A DNA stretch of 64,000 nucleotides from Saccharomonospora sp. NB11 (lineage in GTDB: Bacteria; Actinomycetota; Actinomycetes; Mycobacteriales; Pseudonocardiaceae). Position numbers and translations under genes: made by a program. Numbering within the stretch: the stretch's first letter is position 1; each line of letters opens with the position of its first letter. The DNA is taken from positions 1 to 64,000 of the forward strand of contig NZ_JACBJG010000011.1 in assembly GCF_015910535.1 (NCBI RefSeq). The letters are read 5' to 3'. The notes beneath the pieces are model-generated. The model was not told the DNA's origin. It did no database searches and saw only the letters and a program-made list of their open reading frames with translations. This document shows positions 57,129 to 64,000 of the stretch, in pieces.

Positions 57129-57665
57129 TCAGGTGTTGCGCTTCTCCCACAGCAGCAGGAGCGCGTAGGCGGCGACGGACTGCGCGTCGGTGATCTCGCC
57201 TGTGGTGATCATGCGCTCCACCTCGGTGCGGTCGAACCACTCCGCTCGCATGTCCTGTTCCTCGTGTTCGCGGTCCGGTTCGCCCTCGGAGAGGTCGGTC
57301 GCGAGGTACACGCGGCCACGCTGGCTGCTCAGTCCCGGGGCGACGTCCAGCAGCCCGATCTCGACGAGCGAGCCCGCCGACAACCCGGTCTCCTCCCGCA
57401 ACTCGCGGGCGGCGAGTTCCGCGGCGGGCAGCGACACCCGGTCGGGAGCGGTGCCCTGAGGGAACTCCCAGCGTCGCAGCCCGAGCGGGTAACGGAATTG
57501 TTCGACGAGTTTCATCTTGTCGCCGTCGAGCGGAATGACGAGGGCGTAGTCGGGCTTGTCCACGACGCCGTAGATTCCGTCGGAGCCGTCCGGCCTGCGA
57601 ATCCGGTCCTCACGCACCGTCATCCAGTTGTTGGCGTACACCTCGCGTGAGTCGAGTCTCTTCAT
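57129..57665 (-). CDS. NUDIX hydrolase, ADP-ribose pyrophosphatase-like
   Basis: This 178-residue NUDIX hydrolase has the box visible as ELAARELREETGLSAGSLVEIG (about residues 85-106). The preceding FRYPLGLRRWEFPQGTAPD is typical of ADP-sugar pyrophosphatases. ATG 57665 is chosen because GGGGAGA lies about 10 nt upstream; GTG 57686 is the longer alternative. It is divergent from the second solute-binding protein gene. Confidence 0.86.
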   Translation of the reverse strand: MKRLDSREVYANNWMTVREDRIRRPDGSDGIYGVVDKPDYALVIPLDGDKMKLVEQFRYPLGLRRWEFPQGTAPDRVSLPAAELAARELREETGLSAGSLVEIGLLDVAPGLSSQRGRVYLATDLSEGEPDREHEEQDMRAEWFDRTEVERMITTGEITDAQSVAAYALLLLWEKRNT

Positions 57666-57693
57666 TCGCACCATTCTCCCCGTCACTCGATTG

Positions 57694-57711
57694 GGTTAGG
57701 GTCGCACGACC
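57694..57711 (+). promoter_or_regulatory. Shared promoter motif copy 1 (second importer)
   Basis: GGTTAGGGTCGCACGACC contains a TAGGGT -10-like hexamer 34 bp before the start of the binding-protein gene. It matches 14 of 18 bases of the motif upstream of the two permease genes (60095-60112, reverse strand). Confidence 0.5.
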
Positions 57712-57736
57712 TGCCGTCTCTGGAACGGAGTCACCC

Positions 57737-58636
57737 TTGTCGAAACGAGAGCTCAATATTTCCCGTCGCGCACTGCTTCGGTACTCGGCCGTGGGACTCG
57801 CGGCCGTGGGTGGCGGGTCGTTGCTCGCCGCGTGTCAGACGACGAACCCGGAAACCGGACAGGTCGAGGGGGCGGGGTTGCAGCAGCGCATCGACTCCGG
57901 CCAGCCCGTCCGGGTGGCGGTGGCCAACGAGCCGCCCTACACGAAGCTGGAGGCCAGTGGCGAGCTCACCGGCGCGTCGCCCGACATCACCAAGGCCGTG
58001 CTCGAACGGATGGGCATCACCCGGATCGAGGGCGTCCAGACCGACTACGACTCGATGATCCCGGGGCTCGACGCCGACCGGTGGGACATCGTGAGCGCGG
58101 GGCTGTTCATGAACCAGACCCGGTGTTCCAAGGTGCTCTACGCCTCGCCGGACATCGTGTCGACGGAGTCGTTCGCCGTCCCGGCGGGCAACCCGAAGAA
58201 GCTGACCTCCTTGGACGTCGTGAAGTCCTCCGGTGCGAACATCGCCGTGCTCGCGGGAAGTTACGAGCTGAAGACGGCGAAGTCACTGGGTGTCCCGGAA
58301 GGACAGTTGCAGACCTACCCCAAGGCGCCGGACGCCATGCAGGGCTTGAGCGACGGCCGAGTGGACGCCGTCCTCCTGCCGACGCTGACGTTGGAGTCGC
58401 ACAAGGCGCAGTACGGGGGCGACTTCGAGATCACCGAGCCGCTGGCCGAGATTCCGACCACCGGTGCGGGTGCGGCGTTCCGCAAGTCCGACAAGGACTT
58501 CCACGCGAAGTTCGACGCGGAGTTGACGAAGTTCAAGGAGACCGAGGAGTTCGCCCAGCTTCTGGAGAAGTGGGGCTTTGACGCCGAGGCCTCGCGTAAC
58601 TCCACCACCGAGCAGCTCTGCGCGACCGAGGGCTGA
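57737..58636 (+). CDS. Second EhuB-like substrate-binding lipoprotein
   Basis: This 299-residue family 3 solute-binding lipoprotein has a twin-arginine motif (SRRALLRYSAVGLAAVGGGS) and lipobox LLAAC. The ligand domain has VRVAVANEPPYTKLEASGEL and GLDADRWDIVSAGLFMNQTRC, parallel to the first EhuB. TTG 57737 follows ACGGAG by six bases. Its ATPase and permeases are not in this transcript; two permease genes lie convergently just downstream. Substrate is unknown, probably a zwitterionic or amino-acid-like compound. Confidence 0.85.
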   Translation: MSKRELNISRRALLRYSAVGLAAVGGGSLLAACQTTNPETGQVEGAGLQQRIDSGQPVRVAVANEPPYTKLEASGELTGASPDITKAVLERMGITRIEGVQTDYDSMIPGLDADRWDIVSAGLFMNQTRCSKVLYASPDIVSTESFAVPAGNPKKLTSLDVVKSSGANIAVLAGSYELKTAKSLGVPEGQLQTYPKAPDAMQGLSDGRVDAVLLPTLTLESHKAQYGGDFEITEPLAEIPTTGAGAAFRKSDKDFHAKFDAELTKFKETEEFAQLLEKWGFDAEASRNSTTEQLCATEG

Positions 58637-58644
58637 ATCGCGAG

Positions 58645-58687
58645 ACGCGGTCGTGAGCGGACCTGACGACGCCGCTCACGACCGCGT
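58645..58687. terminator. Bidirectional terminator, perfect 16-bp stem
   Basis: ACGCGGTCGTGAGCGG (58645-58660) and its complement (58672-58687) enclose an 11-nt loop. They lie between the convergent binding-protein and permease genes and serve both transcripts. Confidence 0.85.
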
Positions 58688-58692
58688 TCCGA

Positions 58693-59352
58693 TCACCCGG
58701 CGGGCTGCAGTCGACGCTCCAGTCGACGCAGCAGCAGCGCGGTCGGATAGCTGGCCGCGAGGAAGATGAGTCCCGCCAGCGTCAGCGGCTCCAGGTACTC
58801 GTAGGTGTCACCGCCGATGGTGCGTGCGGTGCGCAGCAGCTCGGGCACCGTGATGAGAGCCAGGAACGGCGTCTCCTTGAACATGGCGATGGCGTAGTTG
58901 CCGAGCGACGGCAGGACGTTGCGAACGGCCTGCGGCAGGATGACCCTGCGCCACGTGATGTGCGGCGGGAGCTGCAACGCGACCGTGGCCTCCCACTGCC
59001 CCTTCGGCACGGCCTGGATGCCGGCGCGGTAGACGTCGGCGCAGTAGCACGCGTAGTGCACGCCGAGGCCGATCACGCCCGCGGTCATCGGGGCGAGCGT
59101 GACGCCCATTCCCGGCAGCGCGTAGAACAGGAAGAAGAGCTGGATGAGCAACGGCGTGCTGCGGATGAACTCGATGAACGCCGTCGTGAGCTGCGACAGC
59201 ACCGGGATGCGGAGCTGACGCACGACCGCGAACGCGAGTCCCAGCACCGCCGCGACCGCGATGCCGAGCAGCGTGGCCACCAGCGTGTACTGGACGAAGT
59301 GACTCAGCAGCTCGGGCAGGATGTCGAACGTGTAGTCCCAGTCCCAACTCAT
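58693..59352 (-). CDS. ABC importer permease, EhuD-like paralogue
   Basis: This 219-residue permease is closely similar in layout to EhuD (EFIRSTPLLIQLFFLFYALPG; VPKGQWEATVALQLPPHITW). Its start overlaps the stop of the upstream permease (ATGA). There is no ATPase gene in this unit. Confidence 0.87.
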   Translation of the reverse strand: MSWDWDYTFDILPELLSHFVQYTLVATLLGIAVAAVLGLAFAVVRQLRIPVLSQLTTAFIEFIRSTPLLIQLFFLFYALPGMGVTLAPMTAGVIGLGVHYACYCADVYRAGIQAVPKGQWEATVALQLPPHITWRRVILPQAVRNVLPSLGNYAIAMFKETPFLALITVPELLRTARTIGGDTYEYLEPLTLAGLIFLAASYPTALLLRRLERRLQPAG

Positions 59353-60071
59353 GGAGCGGGCACCTCCTCGGGAGTGGGCTTGCGAAGTCGGAAGACGCTG
59401 CGGATGCCCTCGTGTCTGCCGAGCTTCGCCTTCGCGGCCACTTCGGCCACATTGGACACCATGGTCACGGCGTAGGCGAGGACGAAGTAGATGACCATGA
59501 GTGCCAGGTACATGACGGTCTGGTCACCGCCCGCGAAGCGGAACGCCTCGCCCATGTTCATCAGGTCCACCAGCGAGATGGTGTAGAGCAGCGGGGTGCT
59601 CTTGAGCAGTTGGATGAACAGGTTGTTCATCGACGGGATCATCAAGGCCGTGGCCTGGGGCCAGATGACGCGCCGCATGCGTTGTGCGGGCGAGAGGTTC
59701 AGCGCGATCGCCGCCTCCCACTGGGGTTTCGGTACCGCCTCGATGGAGCCTCGGACGACCTCGGCTCCGTACGCGCCGTAGTTCAACCCGAAGGCGAGCA
59801 CGCCCACGAACAGAGGGTCGAACTTGATCCCGAGCAGCGGCAGCGCGAAGAACAACCACCACAACTGGATCGGCAACGAGGTACCGCGGAAGAATTCGAT
59901 GACGACTCGGGCGAATCCCCGTACGGCGAGTTTGGTCGATCGCGCCATGAGACCGAGCAACACCGACACGACGATCATCAGCGCCGTGCCCAGAACGGTC
60001 ACGAGAAGCGTGACGCCCAGCCCGCGAACGAGGTTGTCCGTCCAGTCGAGAAGCGTCGGATTGTCATTCAC
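59349..60071 (-). CDS. ABC importer permease, EhuC-like paralogue
   Basis: This 240-residue permease has GLGVTLLVTVLGTALMIVVS and the EAA loop VPKPQWEAAIALNLSPAQRM. ATG 60071 follows AGGTTCACCGAGTG. The transcript starts from the shared promoter motif at 60095-60112 and ends at the terminator at 58645-58687. Confidence 0.87.
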   Translation of the reverse strand: MNDNPTLLDWTDNLVRGLGVTLLVTVLGTALMIVVSVLLGLMARSTKLAVRGFARVVIEFFRGTSLPIQLWWLFFALPLLGIKFDPLFVGVLAFGLNYGAYGAEVVRGSIEAVPKPQWEAAIALNLSPAQRMRRVIWPQATALMIPSMNNLFIQLLKSTPLLYTISLVDLMNMGEAFRFAGGDQTVMYLALMVIYFVLAYAVTMVSNVAEVAAKAKLGRHEGIRSVFRLRKPTPEEVPAP

Positions 60072-60094
60072 TCGGTGAACCTCTCGTCAGGGTA

Positions 60095-60112
60095 GGTTGC
60101 GTGACCCTAACG
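60095..60112 (-). promoter_or_regulatory. Shared promoter motif copy 2 (second importer permeases)
   Basis: On the minus strand CGTTAGGGTCACGCAACC has the same nine-base core GTTAGGGTC as copy 1, followed by a similar half. The TAGGGT core acts as -10, placing the start about 25 nt before the permease ATG. Confidence 0.5.
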
Positions 60113-60167
60113 GGGGATGGACACGGGTGGCGAGTACTTGCCCGCCGGAGTCGCCTACCCTTCCGTC

Positions 60168-60827
60168 GTGCGCTTAGTGATCGCCCGGTGCCAGGTGGAC
60201 TACGCGGGCCGCCTGACTGCCCACCTGCCGATGGCCACTCGACTGCTGCTCGTGAAGGCCGACGGGTCGGTGTCGGTGCATTCCGACGACCGCGCCTACA
60301 AGCCGCTGAACTGGATGAGTCCGCCGTGCTGGCTGATCGAGGACGGCAATCTCTGGATCGTCGAGAACAAGGCGGGCGAGAAGCTCGTCATCACCATCGA
60401 GCAACTGATCGACGAGGTCGAGCACGATCTCGGTGCCGAGCCCGGGCTCGTGAAGGACGGTGTCGAGGCTCACCTTCAGGAGTTGCTCGCCGAACACATC
60501 ACGACGCTGGGCGACGGCTACACGTTGGTGCGCCGCGAGTACATGACGGCGATCGGCCCCGTCGACATCCTCGCGCGTGACGCCGACGGCGGCACCGTGG
60601 CCGTGGAGATCAAGCGCCGCGGCGAGATCGACGGTGTCGAGCAGTTGACGCGGTACCTGGAGTTGTTGAATCGTGATCCGCTGCTGGCGCCGGTCCAGGG
60701 GGTTTTCGCGGCCCAGCAGATCAAGCCGCAGGCGCGCACTCTGGCCGAGGACCGGGGCATCCGCTGCGTGACCTTGGACTACGACAAGCTGCGGGGAATC
60801 GAGAGCAACGACCTCACGCTCTTCTGA
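60168..60827 (+). CDS. nucS: Mismatch-specific endonuclease NucS
   Basis: This 219-residue endonuclease acts in the MutS/MutL-independent mismatch repair of actinobacteria and archaea. The N-terminal binding domain begins [20 protein letters not shown]. The RecB-like nuclease core is visible as [23 protein letters not shown], with the Asp, Glu and Lys that coordinate metal. GTG 60168 is six nt after TACCCT (60156-60161), so it is leaderless, and the length fits the family. An upstream in-frame GTG-like start is unnecessary. Confidence 0.95.
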   Translation: MRLVIARCQVDYAGRLTAHLPMATRLLLVKADGSVSVHSDDRAYKPLNWMSPPCWLIEDGNLWIVENKAGEKLVITIEQLIDEVEHDLGAEPGLVKDGVEAHLQELLAEHITTLGDGYTLVRREYMTAIGPVDILARDADGGTVAVEIKRRGEIDGVEQLTRYLELLNRDPLLAPVQGVFAAQQIKPQARTLAEDRGIRCVTLDYDKLRGIESNDLTLF

Positions 60828-60907
60828 CCGCGTCGGGCTCGAACGAGGAAAGATCACTATTCCGGGAACCCTGCACGGTCGTCACAGGGGCCGGTTACCG
60901 TGCTCCC

Positions 60908-61906
60908 GTGCTGAGTCGTGCTGTAACACGTCGATTGATCGTGTGCTGGGTCGCCGGGCTGTGTCTGCTCGCCGGGTGTGCCGGCGAGAACCTGGCGAAG
61001 GAGAACTTCGAGCGCACCACGGTGAAGGCGGAGCCGAACGGCCGTGAGGGGCCGGTGCCGTCGGGGCCGATCGACGATCCTGCCTTCGAGCCGGCCACGC
61101 TGCGCAAAGTCGACGCCTGTGCCTTGTTGGGCGACGAGCTTGCCGCCACGTTGCTGCCCAACGGCCAGCCGACCGCCGCCGACTGGGGGCGGTGCGCGCG
61201 CACGTACGTCGACGTCGGTGGCAAGCCGATCCGCGTGATGGTCGAACTCGGCGAGAGCGGCACGCTCGCCTCCGCGGACGACGCCACGGGCAACGTCGGG
61301 GGCCTGCCGCTGGTGCAGCACAGTTCCGGGGACTCGTCGTGCATTTCCGTCGCGGTGACGCGGCGTCAGCCCAACGCCGGGGTCAGTGTGATGGCCACGC
61401 ACGACCAGGGCGGCGGAGATCCGTGCGACAGCAGTTACGTGGCCCTGGAAGGGGTCGTCGAGGCACTGCGGTCGAACCCGGCGATGATGGAGGAGCCCGA
61501 GGGTTCGCTGATGACTGTGGACCTGTGCGAGTCGTTCAGCTCCGAGCACGTGTCGAAGGCGCTCGAACTCGACGAGGAACCGCGCATCAACCCCAGCGGC
61601 CTGCACTTCTGCCAGTTGTCGTTCGACGACGTCATCGCCTACGCCCACGCGCGGGTCGGCTATCCCGTGACGCCGGGTGACGAGGCCGAGGAGATCGAGT
61701 TGGTCGACGGCCTGAAGGTGGCGCGACAGGCCGGCGGCAACGACATCGCCGAGTGCGACGTGTCGTGGGTCCACCTGCCGATCAGCGAGCAGGAGGCGGA
61801 ACTCATGACGTTGAGCTACTACGACTACGGCGAGTCGGCCGACACCGACACCGCCTGTAGCCGGGTGACGGACCTGGCGAAGGGGCTGCTGAAGACACTG
61901 CCGTAG
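60908..61906 (+). CDS. Secreted lipoprotein, DUF3558-like
   Basis: This 332-residue lipoprotein has a signal peptide with lipobox LLAGC (Cys about residue 23). The mature part holds two related halves, each starting with a DACALLGDEL- or VDLCESFSSEH-type motif and paired Cys, similar to DUF3558/sensor-type actinobacterial lipoproteins. Function is unknown. GTG 60908 is six nt after TACCGT (60896-60901), a leaderless start. Confidence 0.72.
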   Translation: MLSRAVTRRLIVCWVAGLCLLAGCAGENLAKENFERTTVKAEPNGREGPVPSGPIDDPAFEPATLRKVDACALLGDELAATLLPNGQPTAADWGRCARTYVDVGGKPIRVMVELGESGTLASADDATGNVGGLPLVQHSSGDSSCISVAVTRRQPNAGVSVMATHDQGGGDPCDSSYVALEGVVEALRSNPAMMEEPEGSLMTVDLCESFSSEHVSKALELDEEPRINPSGLHFCQLSFDDVIAYAHARVGYPVTPGDEAEEIELVDGLKVARQAGGNDIAECDVSWVHLPISEQEAELMTLSYYDYGESADTDTACSRVTDLAKGLLKTLP

Positions 61907-61969
61907 CAGCGGAAGTTGGTTAGGTTGAGAACCGAACCTGCCAACGCATCGCCGCGCTCGGAGGTAGCA

Positions 61970-62968
61970 GTGAAGAAGATCATCAATGATCCGGCGACGG
62001 TGGTCGCGGACTCACTGGCGGGTCTCGCCGCCGCTCATCCCGATCTGGTGCGAGTGGAGTACGACCCCGACGTCGTGGTGCGGGCCGACTCGCCGGCGCG
62101 CGGGGTGTCGATCATCTCCGGGGGCGGATCGGGGCACGAACCACTCCACGTGGGGTTCGTCGGCCCTGGCATGCTGCACGGCGCCGTCCCGGGCGCGGTG
62201 TTCACCTCGCCGACTCCCGACGCGGTCCAGGCGGCGATCTCTGCCACGACGGGCGACGCGGGCGCCCTGCTGGTGGTGAAGAACTACACGGGTGACGTCC
62301 TGAACTTCGAGACCGCCGCCGAACTGGCGTCCGCGGAGGGGCTCGACGTCCGCACGGTGGTGATCGACGACGACGTGGCGGTGGCCGACTCGACCTTCAC
62401 GGCCGGGCGTCGAGGCGTGGGTGGCACGGTGCTGCTCGAAAAGATCGTCGGCGCGGCGGCCGAGCGGGGCGACGACCTCGACGCCGTGGAGGCGGTGGCA
62501 CGGCGGGTGGTGGAGAACGTGCGGTCGATCGGCGTGGCGCTCACCGCGCCCACCGTGCCGCACGTCGGTGAGCCGAGCTTCGAGCTGGGCGACGACGAGG
62601 TGGAGTTCGGCATCGGCATCCACGGCGAGCCGGGTCGGGAGCGCAGGCCGGTGGAGCCCGCGTCCGAGCTGGTGGGACGCATGGTGGCGGCCGTGGCGGA
62701 CGACCTGCCGTTGGAGAGCGGGGACGAGGTCCTGCTGTTCACCAACTCGATGGGCGGCACCCCGCTGCTGGAGACCTACCTCGCGCACGGCATCGGGGAG
62801 CGCGCGCTCGCCGACCGTGGCGTCACCGTGGTGCGCAGGCTCGTGGGTCCCTACATCACGAGCCTGGAGATGCAGGGCATCAGCCTCACGATCCTGCGGA
62901 TGGACGAGGAGATGACCGAGCTGTGGGACGCTCCGGTCAGGACACCGGCTCTGCGTTGGGGGCTGTGA
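61970..62968 (+). CDS. dhaK: PTS-dependent dihydroxyacetone kinase, substrate-binding subunit
   Basis: This 332-residue subunit binds dihydroxyacetone covalently. The binding His218 is in GIGIHGEPGRE, at the same residue number as in E. coli. SGGGSGHEPLHVGFVG and FTNSMGGTPLLE are further signatures. GTG 61970 follows GGAGG by five bases. A TAGGTT box (61921-61926) next to a short AGGTT/AACCT inverted repeat may be its promoter. The stop overlaps the dhaL start. Confidence 0.95.
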   Translation: MKKIINDPATVVADSLAGLAAAHPDLVRVEYDPDVVVRADSPARGVSIISGGGSGHEPLHVGFVGPGMLHGAVPGAVFTSPTPDAVQAAISATTGDAGALLVVKNYTGDVLNFETAAELASAEGLDVRTVVIDDDVAVADSTFTAGRRGVGGTVLLEKIVGAAAERGDDLDAVEAVARRVVENVRSIGVALTAPTVPHVGEPSFELGDDEVEFGIGIHGEPGRERRPVEPASELVGRMVAAVADDLPLESGDEVLLFTNSMGGTPLLETYLAHGIGERALADRGVTVVRRLVGPYITSLEMQGISLTILRMDEEMTELWDAPVRTPALRWGL

Positions 62969-63591
62969 TGGGGTGTACCGCGAACGACGTGGCGGCGGCT
63001 CTGCGGGCCGCGGCCGACACGATGGCCGAGCACCGCGGCGAACTGACGGATCTCGACCGGCCCATCGGCGACGCCGACCACGGCGAGAACCTGAACCGGG
63101 GGTTCACGGCACTCGCCGGTGCCCTGTCCGAGGCCGTCCCCGACACTCCCGGTGCGGTGCTGAAGCTGGCGGCCACCACGCTGATCTCGAAGGTTGGCGG
63201 AGCTGCCGGCCCGTTGTACGGGACGGCGTTCTTGCGGGCGGCCACCGCGGTGGGGCAGGCCGAGGAACTGACCGAGGCCACGGTCAAGGCGGCGTTGCGG
63301 GCCGGGCTCGACGGTGTGGTGGCCCGAGGCAAGGCCGAGGTCGGTGACGCCACGATGGTCGACGCTCTCGCACCCGCTGTGGAGGCTGCGGAGGCCGTCG
63401 ACGACGGAGGGGTGGCGGCGGTGCTGGCGGCCGCGGCGGACGCCGCGGAACGAGGCGCCGAGTCCACGACCCCGCTCGTCGCCAGGAAGGGCAGGGCGTC
63501 GTACCTGGGTGAACGCAGCGTGGGACACCTCGACCCGGGAGCCCGGTCGACGGCCCTGTTGCTCCGAACCTTTGCCGAGGTGGAGCGATGA
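62968..63591 (+). CDS. dhaL: Dihydroxyacetone kinase, ADP-binding subunit
   Basis: This 207-residue subunit carries ADP that is rephosphorylated by DhaM. The metal-coordinating Asp residues lie in RPIGDADHGENLNRG. The other motifs are GGAAGPLYGTAFLRA and VGDATMVDALAPA. ATG 62968 shares bases with the dhaK stop (TGATG), and its own stop overlaps the dhaM start. Confidence 0.95.
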   Translation: MGCTANDVAAALRAAADTMAEHRGELTDLDRPIGDADHGENLNRGFTALAGALSEAVPDTPGAVLKLAATTLISKVGGAAGPLYGTAFLRAATAVGQAEELTEATVKAALRAGLDGVVARGKAEVGDATMVDALAPAVEAAEAVDDGGVAAVLAAAADAAERGAESTTPLVARKGRASYLGERSVGHLDPGARSTALLLRTFAEVER

Positions 63592-64000
63592 GAGTCGGAC
63601 TCGTGTTGGTGTCGCACAGTGCCAAGCTCGCCGAGGGGCTCGCCGAGGTGGCGGCCCAGATGGCGCCGGACGTGACGGTGGTGCCCGCCGGAGGCGCTGC
63701 GGACGGTGGGATCGGCACGGACTACGACGCGGTGTCGGCCGCGGTCGAGCGGGCGAACAGCGGGTCGGGAGCGGTCGTGCTCTACGACCTCGGCAGCGCG
63801 CAGATGACCGCCGAGATGGTGGTCGAGACCCTCGACGACCCCGGTACGGCCGTGGTGGTCGACGCGCCCTTCGTGGAGGGTGCCGTGGCGGCGGCTGTGG
63901 CGGCGCAGGGCGGCGCCGACCGGGCCGGGGTCGCCCAGGCTGCCGCCGAGGCCGGAGGCGGCGGCACGGCCGAGAGCACGGAGGCGGTGACGGAAGCCGA
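63588..64000 (+). CDS. dhaM: Dihydroxyacetone kinase phosphotransfer subunit (partial)
   Basis: This is the start of the mannose-EIIA-type subunit that passes phosphate from the PTS to DhaL. The phospho-His is His10 in MRVGLVLVSHSAKLAEG. The frame stays open to the right edge of the window, so about 137 residues are seen. After about residue 105 it becomes Ala/Gly-rich, which may begin a linker to an HPr-like domain. ATG 63588 overlaps the dhaL stop (ATGA). Confidence 0.9.
   Translation, partial: MRVGLVLVSHSAKLAEGLAEVAAQMAPDVTVVPAGGAADGGIGTDYDAVSAAVERANSGSGAVVLYDLGSAQMTAEMVVETLDDPGTAVVVDAPFVEGAVAAAVAAQGGADRAGVAQAAAEAGGGGTAESTEAVTEA

Overview
The window is a high-GC chromosome segment from an actinobacterium. 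It is most likely a member of the Pseudonocardiaceae (Saccharomonospora-like). This is inferred from gene order, GTG/TTG start use, frequent leaderless promoters, NucS, and MurA with Asp at the usual Cys position. The central block follows the known Mycobacterium tuberculosis order: argS-lysA-hom-thrC-thrB-rho-rpmE-prfA-prmC-tsaC-wecA-atpI-atpBEFHAGDC-DUF2550-(adenosyltransferase)-murA.

Layout. 1-530: a 30-residue peptide gene with its own promoter and terminator, then a palindrome-rich spacer. 534-14193: a catabolic cluster (DUF3830 protein, class III aminotransferase, semialdehyde dehydrogenase, tartrate/malate-type dehydrogenase, two Asp/Glu-racemase-family enzymes, a GntR/FCD regulator, a 2-hydroxyacid dehydrogenase and an amidase). 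It is tied together by three copies of the palindrome ATTGTCGACAAT and interrupted by a 1426-residue P-type ATPase. 14216-23410: lipid, redox and cell-wall genes (WS/DGAT acyltransferase, glutathionyl-hydroquinone-reductase-like protein, divergent ThDP enzyme, CoA-binding protein, MFS transporter, secreted lytic transglycosylase, AhpD-like protein, secreted M15 peptidase). 23676-26472: tRNA-Arg(CCG) and a small metal-linked group (CDF transporter, DUF305, DUF3105).

26576-52060: the housekeeping block for arginyl-tRNA, lysine and threonine synthesis, transcription termination, translation release, tRNA modification, cell-envelope sugar transfer, F1Fo ATP synthase and peptidoglycan precursor synthesis. 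It carries two local novelties: a 72-bp tandem repeat forming an open frame between lysA and hom, and a MerR regulator/hydrolase pair between prfA and prmC.

52172-64000: a LysE-type exporter; an ehuBCDA-type (ectoine/hydroxyectoine or polar amino acid) ABC importer; an enoyl-CoA-hydratase-fold protein without the usual catalytic glutamates; a NUDIX hydrolase; a second importer set with a binding protein and two permeases but no ATPase; nucS; a lipoprotein; and a dhaKLM dihydroxyacetone kinase operon that runs off the right edge.

No prophage, insertion sequence, CRISPR array or rRNA was seen. The best candidates for undescribed biology are the GntR-palindrome catabolic cluster, the 30-residue peptide unit, the in-frame 72-bp repeat between lysA and hom, and the MerR/hydrolase unit.
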